Source: Microbacterium psychrotolerans
GTDB lineage: Bacteria; Actinomycetota; Actinomycetes; Actinomycetales; Microbacteriaceae
Direction: 5' to 3'
DNA: 64,000 nt
Assembly (NCBI RefSeq): GCF_031085295.1
Contig: NZ_JAVFWO010000004.1
Location: forward strand, 557,740-621,739
A program made the position numbers and the translations under genes. Every line of letters begins with the position of its first letter. Position 1 is the stretch's first letter. Below are positions 46,448 through 54,827 of this stretch, one piece after another. A model generated the notes under the pieces. That model searched no databases. It was not told where the DNA came from and saw nothing but the letters and a program-made list of their open reading frames with translations.

Positions 46448-47107
46448 ATGACGGATGCCGCAGTGCGCAGCGACGACGAGACGATGGAGCGGCCCGACCT
46501 CACCCAGGTGATCCGCGAGGCGATCCTCGACGCCCAGTTCGCACCGCATCAGCGCCTCATCGAAGCCGACCTGAGCGAGCGGTACGGCGCATCGCGTGCC
46601 TCGGTGCGCACCGCCCTCCTCAACCTCGCCGGCGAGGGACTCGTCGAGCGCCTGCCCAACCGCGGCGCACGCGTGCGCGCCATCACCGTCGACGAGGCGA
46701 TCGAGATCGTGGAGGTGCGCATCGGGCTCGAGACCCTCTGCGCGCGCAAAGCCGCGGAGAACCTCACGCCCGCCGACGCCGAGCGCCTGCGCGCGCTGCG
46801 CTCCGACATCGAAGCGGCGATCGCGTCGGGCGACCTCATGGCGTACTCGCGCCTCAACCAGGAACTCGACCGCCGCATCCGCGACCTCAGCCGTCACGGC
46901 ACCGCCACGCAGCTGCTCGAGCGCCTGCGCGCCCAGTCGGCGCGCCACCAGTTCCGCCTCGCGTTCCACCCCGGCCGCGCCGCGACCTCGGCTCCCGAGC
47001 ACATCGCGATCATCGACGCGATTCTCGCCAAGGACCCCGACGCCGCCGAGGCCGCGACCCGCGCCCATCTCTCGGGCATCGTCGAGGTCCTGCACGGCAT
47101 GGAGTGA
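46448..47107 (+). CDS. GntR-family regulator, FCD type (VanR-like)
   Basis: 219 residues: N-terminal winged helix (LTQVIREAILDAQFAPHQRLIEADLSERYGASRASVRTALLNLAGEGLVERLPNRGARV) and C-terminal FCD all-helical domain with probable metal/ligand residues. ATG 46448 is preferred over 46439 because AAGGGA then has proper spacing. VanR repressors respond to vanillate. The matching palindromes upstream of its own gene and of two O-demethylase genes suggest it governs methoxy-aromatic catabolism. Confidence 0.82.
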   Translation: MTDAAVRSDDETMERPDLTQVIREAILDAQFAPHQRLIEADLSERYGASRASVRTALLNLAGEGLVERLPNRGARVRAITVDEAIEIVEVRIGLETLCARKAAENLTPADAERLRALRSDIEAAIASGDLMAYSRLNQELDRRIRDLSRHGTATQLLERLRAQSARHQFRLAFHPGRAATSAPEHIAIIDAILAKDPDAAEAATRAHLSGIVEVLHGME

Positions 47108-47138
47108 GCCGCGTCGCGAGCCGCCGCATCCGTCGCCC

Positions 47139-47209
47139 AGAACAGGTGATCTGGCGAGCACAGGACGATCCGCCGGCAAACGCCCTGCCTTCGCCAGAAC
47201 ACCTGTTCT
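47139..47209. repeat. Intergenic long inverted repeat, family C
   Basis: AGAACAGGTGATCTGGCGA pairs with TCGCCAGAACACCTGTTCT across 33 nt (one mismatch pair). Lies between the convergent GntR and binding-protein genes and could serve as a bidirectional terminator. Confidence 0.65.
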
Positions 47210-47308
47210 CGGCAACGCCGGGCGACGCGACGAACGAACGAACGAGAAAGGGGCGACCGGATGCCTCCGGCCGCCCCATCCGCGCGCTCACGCGTCGAGC
47301 GAGCTAGC

Positions 47309-48580
47309 TCACTCGTCCCAGCTCTCGGCGGGGGCGTAGCCCTTGCCGTTGTACTTCTGCACCTGGACGGTCGAGACCGCGGGCTGGCCGTCCTGGGTCG
47401 TGTCGACAGTGGAGCCCTCCAGCATGAGCGGCGCCGTGAAGCCCGAGACGTCGCGCAGCGCCTCCATGAAGTTGTCGCGCGTCGGCTCGGTCATGTTGCC
47501 GAACACCTCCTCGAGCGTCGCCCCGATCTGGTACGACCAGACGCAGTGCGGGAACGCCGGAGTGTCGGGGTAGTTCGCGTACTCCTTCAGCCCTTCGAGG
47601 AAGGCTGCGCCGTCCTCGCTCTCGGCGAACGTGGGCGCCGCCGCCGACTGCGCGAACGCCACGGTGTAGACGCCGGGGAACGCCGCGGCGCCGCCCGGCT
47701 CGAGGATGGCCGTCGGGCTCGACGTGTTCGACGGCAGGAACCAGGACGGCAGCCAGCCGAGCTCCTGCGACTTCTGCAGCGACGAGATCACCAGCGGGGT
47801 GATCGACATGGCGTTGAAGAACACGTCGGCGCCCGAGCCGGCCAGCTCGGTCAGCTGCGCGTCGACCGAGGTGTCGGTGGCCTCGTAGGTCAACTCCTTG
47901 ACGACCTCGATGTTGTCGGCGCCCTCGATGGCGGTCTTGAAGCCCTCGACGTAGCCCTCGCCGTAGTCGTCGTTCTGCGACAGGATCGCGACCTTATGGT
48001 CTTCGGCCGATCCGGCCAGCAGTTCGCCGAACGCCTCGCCCTCGTTCTGGTAGATCGGCACGAAGCCGAGCTGCCAGGGGCTCTCCTCTTGGTTGCTGAA
48101 GATCGGATCGCCCGTCATGATCAGCACCTGCGGCACCTCGTCAGCAATCGCCGCGTCGAGCCACGCCCGGTTGGTGGGCGTGCCGAGGCCGGCGGTCATC
48201 GCGAAGACGCTGCTCTTGAGCTGGTCGTAGTTGGCCTTCGCCTTCTGCGGGTCGTACTCGTCGTCCAGCGCCTCGATCTCGACGGTGCGGGTGTTGCCGT
48301 CGCCGAACTCCACGCCGCCCTCGGCGTTCCTGGCGCCGAAGTACGCGGTGATGCCGGCCACCGTGCAGGTGCCCGGGCCGGCGGTCGGTCCCGACAGCGG
48401 GGTGGTGATGCCGAGGGTGATCGAGTCGTCGGTGATACCCGGGCTCGCCTCGGCGCCGCCGCCGTCGTCGGTGCTGTTCGGCGAGCCGCCGCCGCGTGCG
48501 CAGCCGGCAGCGAGGACGGCGACGATGCCGATCCCCGCGACGACCGAGGCGACGCGCATCCTTCTGCGATTCGTGCTCAT
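47309..48580 (-). CDS. Branched-chain-amino-acid-type ABC substrate-binding lipoprotein
   Basis: 423 residues, lipobox LAAGC, then a periplasmic-binding family 6 domain (ITLGITTPLSGPTAGPGTCTVAGITAYFGARN). HAAT-type importers with such proteins often carry aromatic acids in soil bacteria (for example phenylpropanoids or benzoates); given the neighbours, an aromatic acid is likelier than leucine. It is 20 nt from the permease stop at 48601. Confidence 0.85.
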   Translation of the reverse strand: MSTNRRRMRVASVVAGIGIVAVLAAGCARGGGSPNSTDDGGGAEASPGITDDSITLGITTPLSGPTAGPGTCTVAGITAYFGARNAEGGVEFGDGNTRTVEIEALDDEYDPQKAKANYDQLKSSVFAMTAGLGTPTNRAWLDAAIADEVPQVLIMTGDPIFSNQEESPWQLGFVPIYQNEGEAFGELLAGSAEDHKVAILSQNDDYGEGYVEGFKTAIEGADNIEVVKELTYEATDTSVDAQLTELAGSGADVFFNAMSITPLVISSLQKSQELGWLPSWFLPSNTSSPTAILEPGGAAAFPGVYTVAFAQSAAAPTFAESEDGAAFLEGLKEYANYPDTPAFPHCVWSYQIGATLEEVFGNMTEPTRDNFMEALRDVSGFTAPLMLEGSTVDTTQDGQPAVSTVQVQKYNGKGYAPAESWDE

Positions 48581-48600
48581 GGGTCATGCCTCTCTGTGTG

Positions 48601-49746
48601 TTACGACTGCGTCGTAGATGGTGGTGGTGATTGCGTCGTAGGTGGTGGTGGTGATTGCGTCGAAGGGGCGCCCAGTGCGTCGCCGACGGTGGAGATTCCG
48701 GCGACGGATCCCGCAGCATCCGCCTGCATGGCACCGCCGACGGGTCCACTCGGGCGACCGGAGCCGGCGTCGCGCCCGCGTCGCCGCCACAGGCTCGGAA
48801 GCGAGACCAGCCCGCCGGGCAGGATGAACAGCACGACCAGGAGGATGGCGCCCTGCAGCATGGCGGTGATGTTCGGGTCGATGAGGTTGGTGACCTGCGG
48901 CAGCAGCACGTACCAGACGCCCCCGAGGAGGGAGCCGAGGATGCTGCCGGCGCCGCCGATCACCATCGACGCGAGGAGCTCGATGGAGTGGCCGAAGTGC
49001 AGCGTCTCGGGCGAGGTGTACTGGATGACGACCATGTAGAGGAAGCCACTCACGCCGCCGATGAGTGATGCGATCGTGAACGCGAGCACCTTGAAGCGGT
49101 ACGGCGACACGCCCAGCGACCCGGCGACCGCTTCGTTTCCCTTCACTATCGCGAAGGCCCTGCCGTACTTGCCCCGCACGAGGTTGCGCGTGAGCATGAA
49201 GGTGATGCCGCCGATGAGGAAGACGATGTACAGCTGCCACTGGTCGTCGTACAGGCCGGTCCACTCCGGTGCGCCCGAGAAGCGGGCGGAGGTGCCCTGC
49301 GAGCCGCCCGTGAAGTCCGATAGGCGCTTGGCGAGGGGCACGCCGATGATCGGCAGAGCGATCGTGACCATGGCGATGGCGAGTCCGCCGAGACGCGCGG
49401 CGGCGAGGGCGATGACCAGGCCGATCACCGCGGGTACGAGACACGCGAGCACGAAGACGAGCAGGATGTTCCAGTCGGCATTGACCCCGAACGCCGTGAC
49501 GTAGGCCCCGACGCCGACGAAGAAGATCTGGCCGAGCGAGACCTGGCCGGTGTAGCCCATCACGACGTTGAGGCCCAGGACGGCGACGGCGAAGACGCCG
49601 ATGCGCGCGATCGTCTGGTTCGCGAACTCCGGGAGCATCAGCGGCAGCACGATCATCAGCACGATGACGAGGCCGATGACGGCCCAGCGCAGCCAGGGGC
49701 GCTCGAGGAGGGGCGACCGGTTGGAGAGGTCCGTGTTCGCAGCCAT
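48601..49746 (-). CDS. livM: Branched-chain-amino-acid-type ABC permease (LivM)
   Basis: 381 residues, about ten membrane segments, LivM hallmarks (GYTGQVSLGQIFFVGVGAYV, FAIVKGNEAVAGSLGVSPYRFKVLAFTIAS). The last 60 residues are a non-membrane tail ending in TTQSPPPPTTQSPPPSTTQS, encoded by a 24-nt tandem repeat. Start overlaps the LivH stop (TGATG). Confidence 0.85.
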   Translation of the reverse strand: MAANTDLSNRSPLLERPWLRWAVIGLVIVLMIVLPLMLPEFANQTIARIGVFAVAVLGLNVVMGYTGQVSLGQIFFVGVGAYVTAFGVNADWNILLVFVLACLVPAVIGLVIALAAARLGGLAIAMVTIALPIIGVPLAKRLSDFTGGSQGTSARFSGAPEWTGLYDDQWQLYIVFLIGGITFMLTRNLVRGKYGRAFAIVKGNEAVAGSLGVSPYRFKVLAFTIASLIGGVSGFLYMVVIQYTSPETLHFGHSIELLASMVIGGAGSILGSLLGGVWYVLLPQVTNLIDPNITAMLQGAILLVVLFILPGGLVSLPSLWRRRGRDAGSGRPSGPVGGAMQADAAGSVAGISTVGDALGAPSTQSPPPPTTQSPPPSTTQS

Positions 49747-50627
49747 CAGACGCGCACCACCGCTTTCCGCCCGAACAGGCCCTGTGGCCGCAGGAAGAGC
49801 ACGACGAAGATGAGGATGAAGGGCACCGCGATCTTCAGATCGTGACCGATGAACGGCACGTAGACGGCGGCGAGGTTCTCGAGCACGCCGATGAGCCACG
49901 CGGCCACCACGACCCCGATGGGGCTCGACAGGCCGCCGAGGATGCACGCGGCGAGCGCATAGACGAGGGCGGAGTCCATCATCCCGGGCGTCAGGGTCAG
50001 CTGCGGCGCCACCAGCACGCCGGCGACCGCGCCGAGCACGGCGGCCAGCCCCCAGCCGATCATGAGGTTGCGGCCGACGTTCACGCCGGCGAATGCGGCG
50101 GACGCGGGATTGATCGCGACTGCGCGCAACGCGAGACCGAGCTTGGTGCCCAGGAACAGCGCCTGCAGCAGCAGCATGCATGCGACGATCACGATGAAGG
50201 TGCCGAGCGAGCGGACGCTGATCACCGCCCCCGCGATCTGGATGGTCTCCAGCGGGAACAGCGAAGGGAACAGCCGGTTGTTGTACGTCCAGATCCAGGC
50301 GCAGAACCCCGTGATCAAGGTGAGCAGGCCGATCGTCACGACGACGGCGGTGTCGGGGTCGCCGCGCTCGAAGCGCCGGATGAGGTACCGCTCGATGACG
50401 GCTCCGAGGAAGAACGAGATGACGACGGCTGCGAGGATCGCGAGCAGGAGCGGGATGCCGAGACCGTTCAGCGTCCACGCGATGTAGGCGGACAGCACCG
50501 CCATGCCGCCCTGCGCGAAGTTGATGAGCCCGGTCGCCTGGTTCACCAGCACGATCGCGAGCGCGAGGGCGGCGTAGATCGAGCCGGTGGAGAGGCCGTC
50601 GATGACGAGCTGGATGAACGTGCCCAC
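49746..50627 (-). CDS. livH: Branched-chain-amino-acid-type ABC permease (LivH)
   Basis: 293 residues, about eight membrane segments, LivH hallmarks (DGLSTGSIYAALALAIVLVNQATGLINFAQGGMAVLSAYIA, AVAINPASAAFAGVNVGRNLMIGWGLAAVLGAVAGVLVAP). Second gene pair of the importer operon; 1 nt from the LivF stop. Confidence 0.87.
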   Translation of the reverse strand: MGTFIQLVIDGLSTGSIYAALALAIVLVNQATGLINFAQGGMAVLSAYIAWTLNGLGIPLLLAILAAVVISFFLGAVIERYLIRRFERGDPDTAVVVTIGLLTLITGFCAWIWTYNNRLFPSLFPLETIQIAGAVISVRSLGTFIVIVACMLLLQALFLGTKLGLALRAVAINPASAAFAGVNVGRNLMIGWGLAAVLGAVAGVLVAPQLTLTPGMMDSALVYALAACILGGLSSPIGVVVAAWLIGVLENLAAVYVPFIGHDLKIAVPFILIFVVLFLRPQGLFGRKAVVRV

Positions 50628-50628
50628 G

Positions 50629-51339
50629 TCAGCCTCCCAGGTACGCGCGGCGGATCTCGTCCATGCCCTTGAGCTCCGCCGACGAGCCGGTGAGGGCGTT
50701 CCGCCCGGTCTCGAGCACCGTGGCGCTGTCGACGAGAGTGAAGGCGAGGTTGGCGTTCTGCTCGACCACGAGCATCGCGATGCCCGATTCGCTGCGCAGC
50801 CGGCCGATCGCCTGGTACACGCTCTTCGCGGTGCCGGGAGCGAGACCGAGTGATGCCTCGTCCAGCAGCAGCAGCCGCGGCTTCGACATGATGGCGCGGG
50901 CGATCGCGAGCATCTGCTGCTCGCCGCCCGAGAGCGCTGAGCCGTTGGAGCGGATCCGGTCCTGCAGCTGCGGGAACAGGTCCAGGCAGTAGTCCATGTC
51001 CGAGGCGATGCCTTTGCGGTCCTTGCGCTTGTAGGCGCCGACCCTGAGGTTCTCCCGCACCGTCAGATCGCCGAGCGTGCCGCGTCCCTCCGGCACGTGC
51101 GCGATCCCGAGTGCGGCGACCTGGTCGGGACGCAGTCCCCGCAGGTCCTTGCCGTCGAAGCGGATCGTGCCCGTCGAGCGCACGGTGCCCGAGATCGCGC
51201 GCAGCGTCGTGGTCTTTCCGGCGCCGTTCGCGCCGAGGATGCCGACCGCGCCCCCGTCAGGGACCGTCAGCGAGACGCCCTCGAGCACCTGGATGCGGCC
51301 GTAGAAGGCGCGCACGTCGGCCAGTTCAAGCAGCGTCAT
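50629..51339 (-). CDS. livF: ABC transporter ATP-binding protein (LivF)
   Basis: 236 residues, Walker A GANGAGKTT, signature ALSGGEQQM, Walker B LLLLDEASLGLAP. The usual LivF catalytic glutamate context is kept (DEAS). Overlaps the LivG stop by 14 nt. Confidence 0.88.
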   Translation of the reverse strand: MTLLELADVRAFYGRIQVLEGVSLTVPDGGAVGILGANGAGKTTTLRAISGTVRSTGTIRFDGKDLRGLRPDQVAALGIAHVPEGRGTLGDLTVRENLRVGAYKRKDRKGIASDMDYCLDLFPQLQDRIRSNGSALSGGEQQMLAIARAIMSKPRLLLLDEASLGLAPGTAKSVYQAIGRLRSESGIAMLVVEQNANLAFTLVDSATVLETGRNALTGSSAELKGMDEIRRAYLGG

Positions 51340-52105
51340 CGACCGCGTCCTTCCCGATGTAGGCCTCGATGACGCGGGGGTCGGCCTGCGCCTCCGCGGC
51401 CGAGCCCTCCATCAGCTTGCGGCCGTGATCGAGCACCACGACGCGGTCGGTGAGCGCCGAGATGAGCCCCATGTTGTGCTCGACGATCACCACCGTGATG
51501 TCCTCATCGCGCACCCGCCGCACCGTCTCGATGAGCTGCTCCACCTCGGCGTGCGGGAGCCCTGCCGCCGGTTCGTCGAGGAGGAGGAGGCCGGGGTGGG
51601 TGAGCAGCGCGCGGCAGAGTTCGATGCCCTTGTGCAGTCCGTGCGACAGCTCGTCGGCCCGCATCTTGGCGGCCCACCCGAGGCCGTTGCGGTCCAGGAG
51701 GTCGAGCGCCTCCTGCCGCAGCGCCTTCTCGGCGCGCACCGTGCGCGGCAGCCGCAGGGACCACTCCACCGGACCCCCGGGAAGGCGCGTATGGGCGCCG
51801 AGGAGCACGTTCTCGAGCACGGTCTCGCGCAGCTGGAGCGCGGGATGCTGGAACGTGCGCGCGAGCCCCTGCCGCGCGAGCGTGGCCGGGGACGACCCGA
51901 CAACCTCGACGTCGTCGATCGTGATGGAGCCGGCGCTCGGCCGGTAGTGACCGCTCACGCAGTTGAAGAGAGACGTCTTGCCGGCGCCGTTGGGCCCGAC
52001 CAGGCCGAAGATCTGGCCCGACTCCACGGTGAAGCTCACGTCCTCGAGCACCCTGACGCCGCCGAAGTGAAGGCTGACGTCGCGGACTGCGAGCCGAGCG
52101 CCCAT
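51326..52105 (-). CDS. livG: ABC transporter ATP-binding protein (LivG)
   Basis: 259 residues, Walker A GPNGAGKTS, signature ELSHGLHKG, Walker B LLLLDEPAAGLPHAE, and the LivG-type ending (MEGSAAEAQADPRVIEAYIG). ATG 52105 chosen for its AAAGGTGG ribosome site; ATG 52138 in frame is possible. First gene of the importer operon. Confidence 0.87.
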   Translation of the reverse strand: MGARLAVRDVSLHFGGVRVLEDVSFTVESGQIFGLVGPNGAGKTSLFNCVSGHYRPSAGSITIDDVEVVGSSPATLARQGLARTFQHPALQLRETVLENVLLGAHTRLPGGPVEWSLRLPRTVRAEKALRQEALDLLDRNGLGWAAKMRADELSHGLHKGIELCRALLTHPGLLLLDEPAAGLPHAEVEQLIETVRRVRDEDITVVIVEHNMGLISALTDRVVVLDHGRKLMEGSAAEAQADPRVIEAYIGKDAVDDAA

Positions 52106-52143
52106 GGCCCCACCTTTCGCGTCGTCGCGTGTGGTCATCAGGG

Positions 52144-52291
52144 GGACTCGAGTCCTCCCCCTGCTGGGAAAACTACGGATCCCCGGAAAGATTGTCAACG
52201 ATTTTGGTGTGAAGTTTCGCAACCGTGATGGTGCGATTCGATGCTGGCCCGCCGAACCGGGGGATGCGGCATCCGTTTCCGCTCAACGGAA
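52144..52291. promoter_or_regulatory. Divergent promoter with GntR and IclR operator sites
   Basis: Between livG and the second O-demethylase gene: GGACTCGAGTCC, a perfect palindrome at 52144-52155; ATTGTCAACGAT at 52191-52202, the VanR-type motif; and TTCCGCTCAACGGAA at 52277-52291, a perfect 5-5-5 palindrome repeated exactly at 53824. The layout suggests joint control of importer and demethylase by a GntR and an IclR regulator. Confidence 0.65.
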
Positions 52292-52364
52292 CACCCCGGG
52301 ACAAGCCACCGGGAGGAGCTCCTACGCTGACCGCAGCTTCCGCAACAACGAAGGAGGGTCGACG

Positions 52365-53732
52365 ATGACCGAGACACTCGCCCAGGCGATCGATCGCGCA
52401 GGCAGCGCGGTGGAACTGCTGCGCAACCAGAACTGGCCGGCATTCACATTCCCTGTCGCACCGGAGTTCACGAACTGGCGCGACGAGCAGCGGGCGTGGA
52501 ACACGTCCGTCGCGCTCATGGACCAGTCGCACCACATGACGCAGCTGTTCCTCGACGGAGCCGACCTCATCCCGCTCCTGAGCTCGATCTCACCCAACAC
52601 GTTCGCGACGTTCCGTCCCGGCGTCGCCAAGCAGCTCATCTCGGTGAACGAGGACGGCTACCTCATCGGCGACGGCATCCTGTTCTACAACTCCGAGGGC
52701 CCCGAGGGGCTGGTGCTCATCGGGCACCACATCCTCATCGACTGGGTGCGGTTCAACGTCGAGAAGGCGCAGTCCGCCGGCAAGGACGTCCGCTACCGCC
52801 TCGAAGCGAACTCGCACATGCGGCAGGGACCGCCGACCTTCTACCGCTACGAGCTGCAGGGCCCCCACGCCGACCTCGTTATGGAGAAGGTGTTCGGCGG
52901 ACCGGCGCCCGAGATCAAGTTCTTCCACATCGGGGACGTGACCATCGCCGGGCGACCGGTCAAGGCGCTCCGCCACGGCATGGCCGGACAGCCGGGGTTC
53001 GAGTTCTACGGCCCCTGGGAGGACAACGAGATCGTGCTCGAGGCGCTCATGTCGGCCGGAGCGGAGCACGATATCCGGCGCGTCGGCGCGAAGGCGTACT
53101 CGTCGTCGCCGCTGGAGTCGGGCTGGGTGCCGACGCCCTTCCCCGCCGTCTTCGACGACGACTTCGCGGAGTACCGCGCCTGGCTCCCCGCCGCGCGCAT
53201 CGGCTCGGTCGCCGGCTCGCTGTACTCGACCGACGTGCACGACTTCTACATGACGCCGTTCGACATCGGCCTCGGGCGCTCGGTGCGCTTCGACCATGAC
53301 TTCCACGGACGCGAGGCGCTCGAGAAGCACGCCGAGAACCAGCGACGCCGCAAGGTCACGCTGATCTGGAACGCCGACGACGTCGCGGCGGTCGTCCGTT
53401 CGCAGGTCGAACCGGGCACGCCCGCGAAGTACCTGGACTTCCCCAAGGCCCGCTACGGGCTGTACCAGATGGACGAGATCCTGAAGGACGGCGAGCGCGT
53501 GGGGATCTCGACGGATGCCGGCTACGTGGCGTACGACCAGCTCTACATGTCGCTGGCCACCCTGGACGTGGGACTCCGCGACGGCGACGAGGTCGAGGTC
53601 GTCTGGGGCGAGGATCCGATCTCGCGCAAGGACTCGGTCGACGCCGACCACCGCCAGGTGCGCATCCGTGCGACCGTCGCCCCCGCGCCGTACCACGACT
53701 ACGCCCGGACGGTCTATCGCGCGAACGCCTGA
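52365..53732 (+). CDS. Tetrahydrofolate-dependent O-demethylase-like protein (2), divergent
   Basis: 455 residues, GcvT fold, clearly related to LigM but the most divergent of the three here (AVELLRNQNWPAFTFPVAPEF, MDQSHHMTQLFLDG, ALRHGMAGQPGFEFYGPW). The catalytic tyrosine position is kept as Tyr245 (AKAYSSSPLESGW). Regions that line the substrate pocket differ, so another methoxylated substrate, such as syringate (DesA role) or an aliphatic-substituted guaiacol, is likely. GAAGGAGG precedes the ATG. Monocistronic, followed by REP DNA and an IclR gene. Confidence 0.8.
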   Translation: MTETLAQAIDRAGSAVELLRNQNWPAFTFPVAPEFTNWRDEQRAWNTSVALMDQSHHMTQLFLDGADLIPLLSSISPNTFATFRPGVAKQLISVNEDGYLIGDGILFYNSEGPEGLVLIGHHILIDWVRFNVEKAQSAGKDVRYRLEANSHMRQGPPTFYRYELQGPHADLVMEKVFGGPAPEIKFFHIGDVTIAGRPVKALRHGMAGQPGFEFYGPWEDNEIVLEALMSAGAEHDIRRVGAKAYSSSPLESGWVPTPFPAVFDDDFAEYRAWLPAARIGSVAGSLYSTDVHDFYMTPFDIGLGRSVRFDHDFHGREALEKHAENQRRRKVTLIWNADDVAAVVRSQVEPGTPAKYLDFPKARYGLYQMDEILKDGERVGISTDAGYVAYDQLYMSLATLDVGLRDGDEVEVVWGEDPISRKDSVDADHRQVRIRATVAPAPYHDYARTVYRANA

Positions 53733-53762
53733 GCGACCGGGGCCTGGGCCGCCCACGGGTCC

Positions 53763-53796
53763 CTGAGCGCGTCGAAGGGCGCTTCGACACGCTCAG
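53763..53796. repeat. REP-like GTCGAAG palindrome
   Basis: CTGAGCGCGTCGAAG / CTTCGACACGCTCAG, near-perfect 15-bp stem with a 4-nt loop, between the O-demethylase and IclR genes. Same family as 14649 and 58441; here it may act as terminator. Confidence 0.7.
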
Positions 53797-53823
53797 CGAC
53801 CGGAACGGAGACCGGTACTCCGG

Positions 53824-53838
53824 TTCCGCTCAACGGAA
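53824..53838. promoter_or_regulatory. IclR operator candidate before the IclR gene
   Basis: TTCCGCTCAACGGAA, identical over all 15 nt to the site at 52277-52291, 49 nt before the IclR start at 53888. Suggests that this IclR regulator controls itself and the O-demethylase upstream. Confidence 0.65.
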
Positions 53839-53887
53839 CAGTGGCGCCCGTCCGGGTTAGCATGGCGGCGTCATCGAGGAGGATGCC

Positions 53888-54817
53888 GTGGCACGAGGAT
53901 CTGCGGGTGAGTCGGTCCTGCACCGGCACCTGCGCGTGCTCGAGAGCTTCGACGCGTGGCATCCGTTCCTCACGCTCAGCGAGATCGCCGATGCCGCCGG
54001 CGTGCCCCGTTCGAGCGCGCACCGGCTGATCGCCGAGCTCGAGCGCGAGGGACTGCTCGAGCGGCTGCCCGATCGCACGTACCGCCTCGGCGTGCGACTG
54101 TGGGAGTTCGCCAGCCGCACGCCGGGCGCGGTCGGCCTCCGCGAGATCGCGCGGCCGTGGCTGGGCGCCGTGCACGAACGGGTTCGTCAGCACGCGCAGC
54201 TGGGCGTGCTCAGCGGACGCGACGTGCTGTTCATCGATCGGATGTCGACCCGCGAGGCCGTCGTGAACGCGACGCTCATCGGCGGCCGCATCCCGCTGCA
54301 CGCGTCGTCCAGCGGCCTCGTGCTGCTGGCGTATGCCGACAACGCCCTCGTCAACGACGTCATCGCGCGCGGGCTGCGGCCGTATACGGCGAACACGATC
54401 CGCAGCGGCGCTGAGCTGCGCGCGCAGCTGCGACGCGTCCGCGAGGACGGGTATGCGGTGACGGAGGGCGCGATCCACCCCGAGTCCCGCGGCATCGCGG
54501 TGCCCGTGACGGGACCGGGCGGCAGCGTCTACGCCGCGATCGGCGTCGTGGTGCCCAACGACGGCGCCTCGACCCACGGCTACGCCGAGCTGCTGCGCCG
54601 CGCCGCCGCCGGCATCGCGCGCGAGCTCGCGCTCGCCTACCGGCCCGACGTCGACGAGCGCACCCACGGCATCCGCTCGCTCGTGAGCGGGTCGCGCCGC
54701 TCGCTCGAGTACCTCGAGAGCCTCGACACCGACCCGCACGACGCCGGCGCTCCGGCCCCTTCCGGCAGCTCCGACCCCGCCACCGGTGCCGGCCTCGGCC
54801 CTGCGCCAGTGCTCTAG
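53888..54817 (+). CDS. IclR-family regulator (O-demethylase/gallate region, 1)
   Basis: 309 residues from GTG 53888: winged helix (FLTLSEIADAAGVPRSSAHRLIAELEREGLLER) and effector domain (GGRIPLHASSSGLVLLAYADN, HPESRGIAVPV). Closely related to the regulator at 57538-58398, with identical stretches such as RLWEFASRTPGA and QLGVLSGRDVLFI, so the two look like recent paralogues. The C-terminal 50 residues are a Pro/Gly/Ser-rich tail. Confidence 0.82.
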   Translation: MARGSAGESVLHRHLRVLESFDAWHPFLTLSEIADAAGVPRSSAHRLIAELEREGLLERLPDRTYRLGVRLWEFASRTPGAVGLREIARPWLGAVHERVRQHAQLGVLSGRDVLFIDRMSTREAVVNATLIGGRIPLHASSSGLVLLAYADNALVNDVIARGLRPYTANTIRSGAELRAQLRRVREDGYAVTEGAIHPESRGIAVPVTGPGGSVYAAIGVVVPNDGASTHGYAELLRRAAAGIARELALAYRPDVDERTHGIRSLVSGSRRSLEYLESLDTDPHDAGAPAPSGSSDPATGAGLGPAPVL

Positions 54818-54827
54818 GGTGGCGGCC

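Noticed and set aside
46106..47215. N-terminal extension of the aldehyde dehydrogenase reading frame upstream of 46105
   Set aside because: The extension is translation of tandem hairpin repeats and of the antisense of the GntR gene; aldehyde dehydrogenases start near the chosen ATG.
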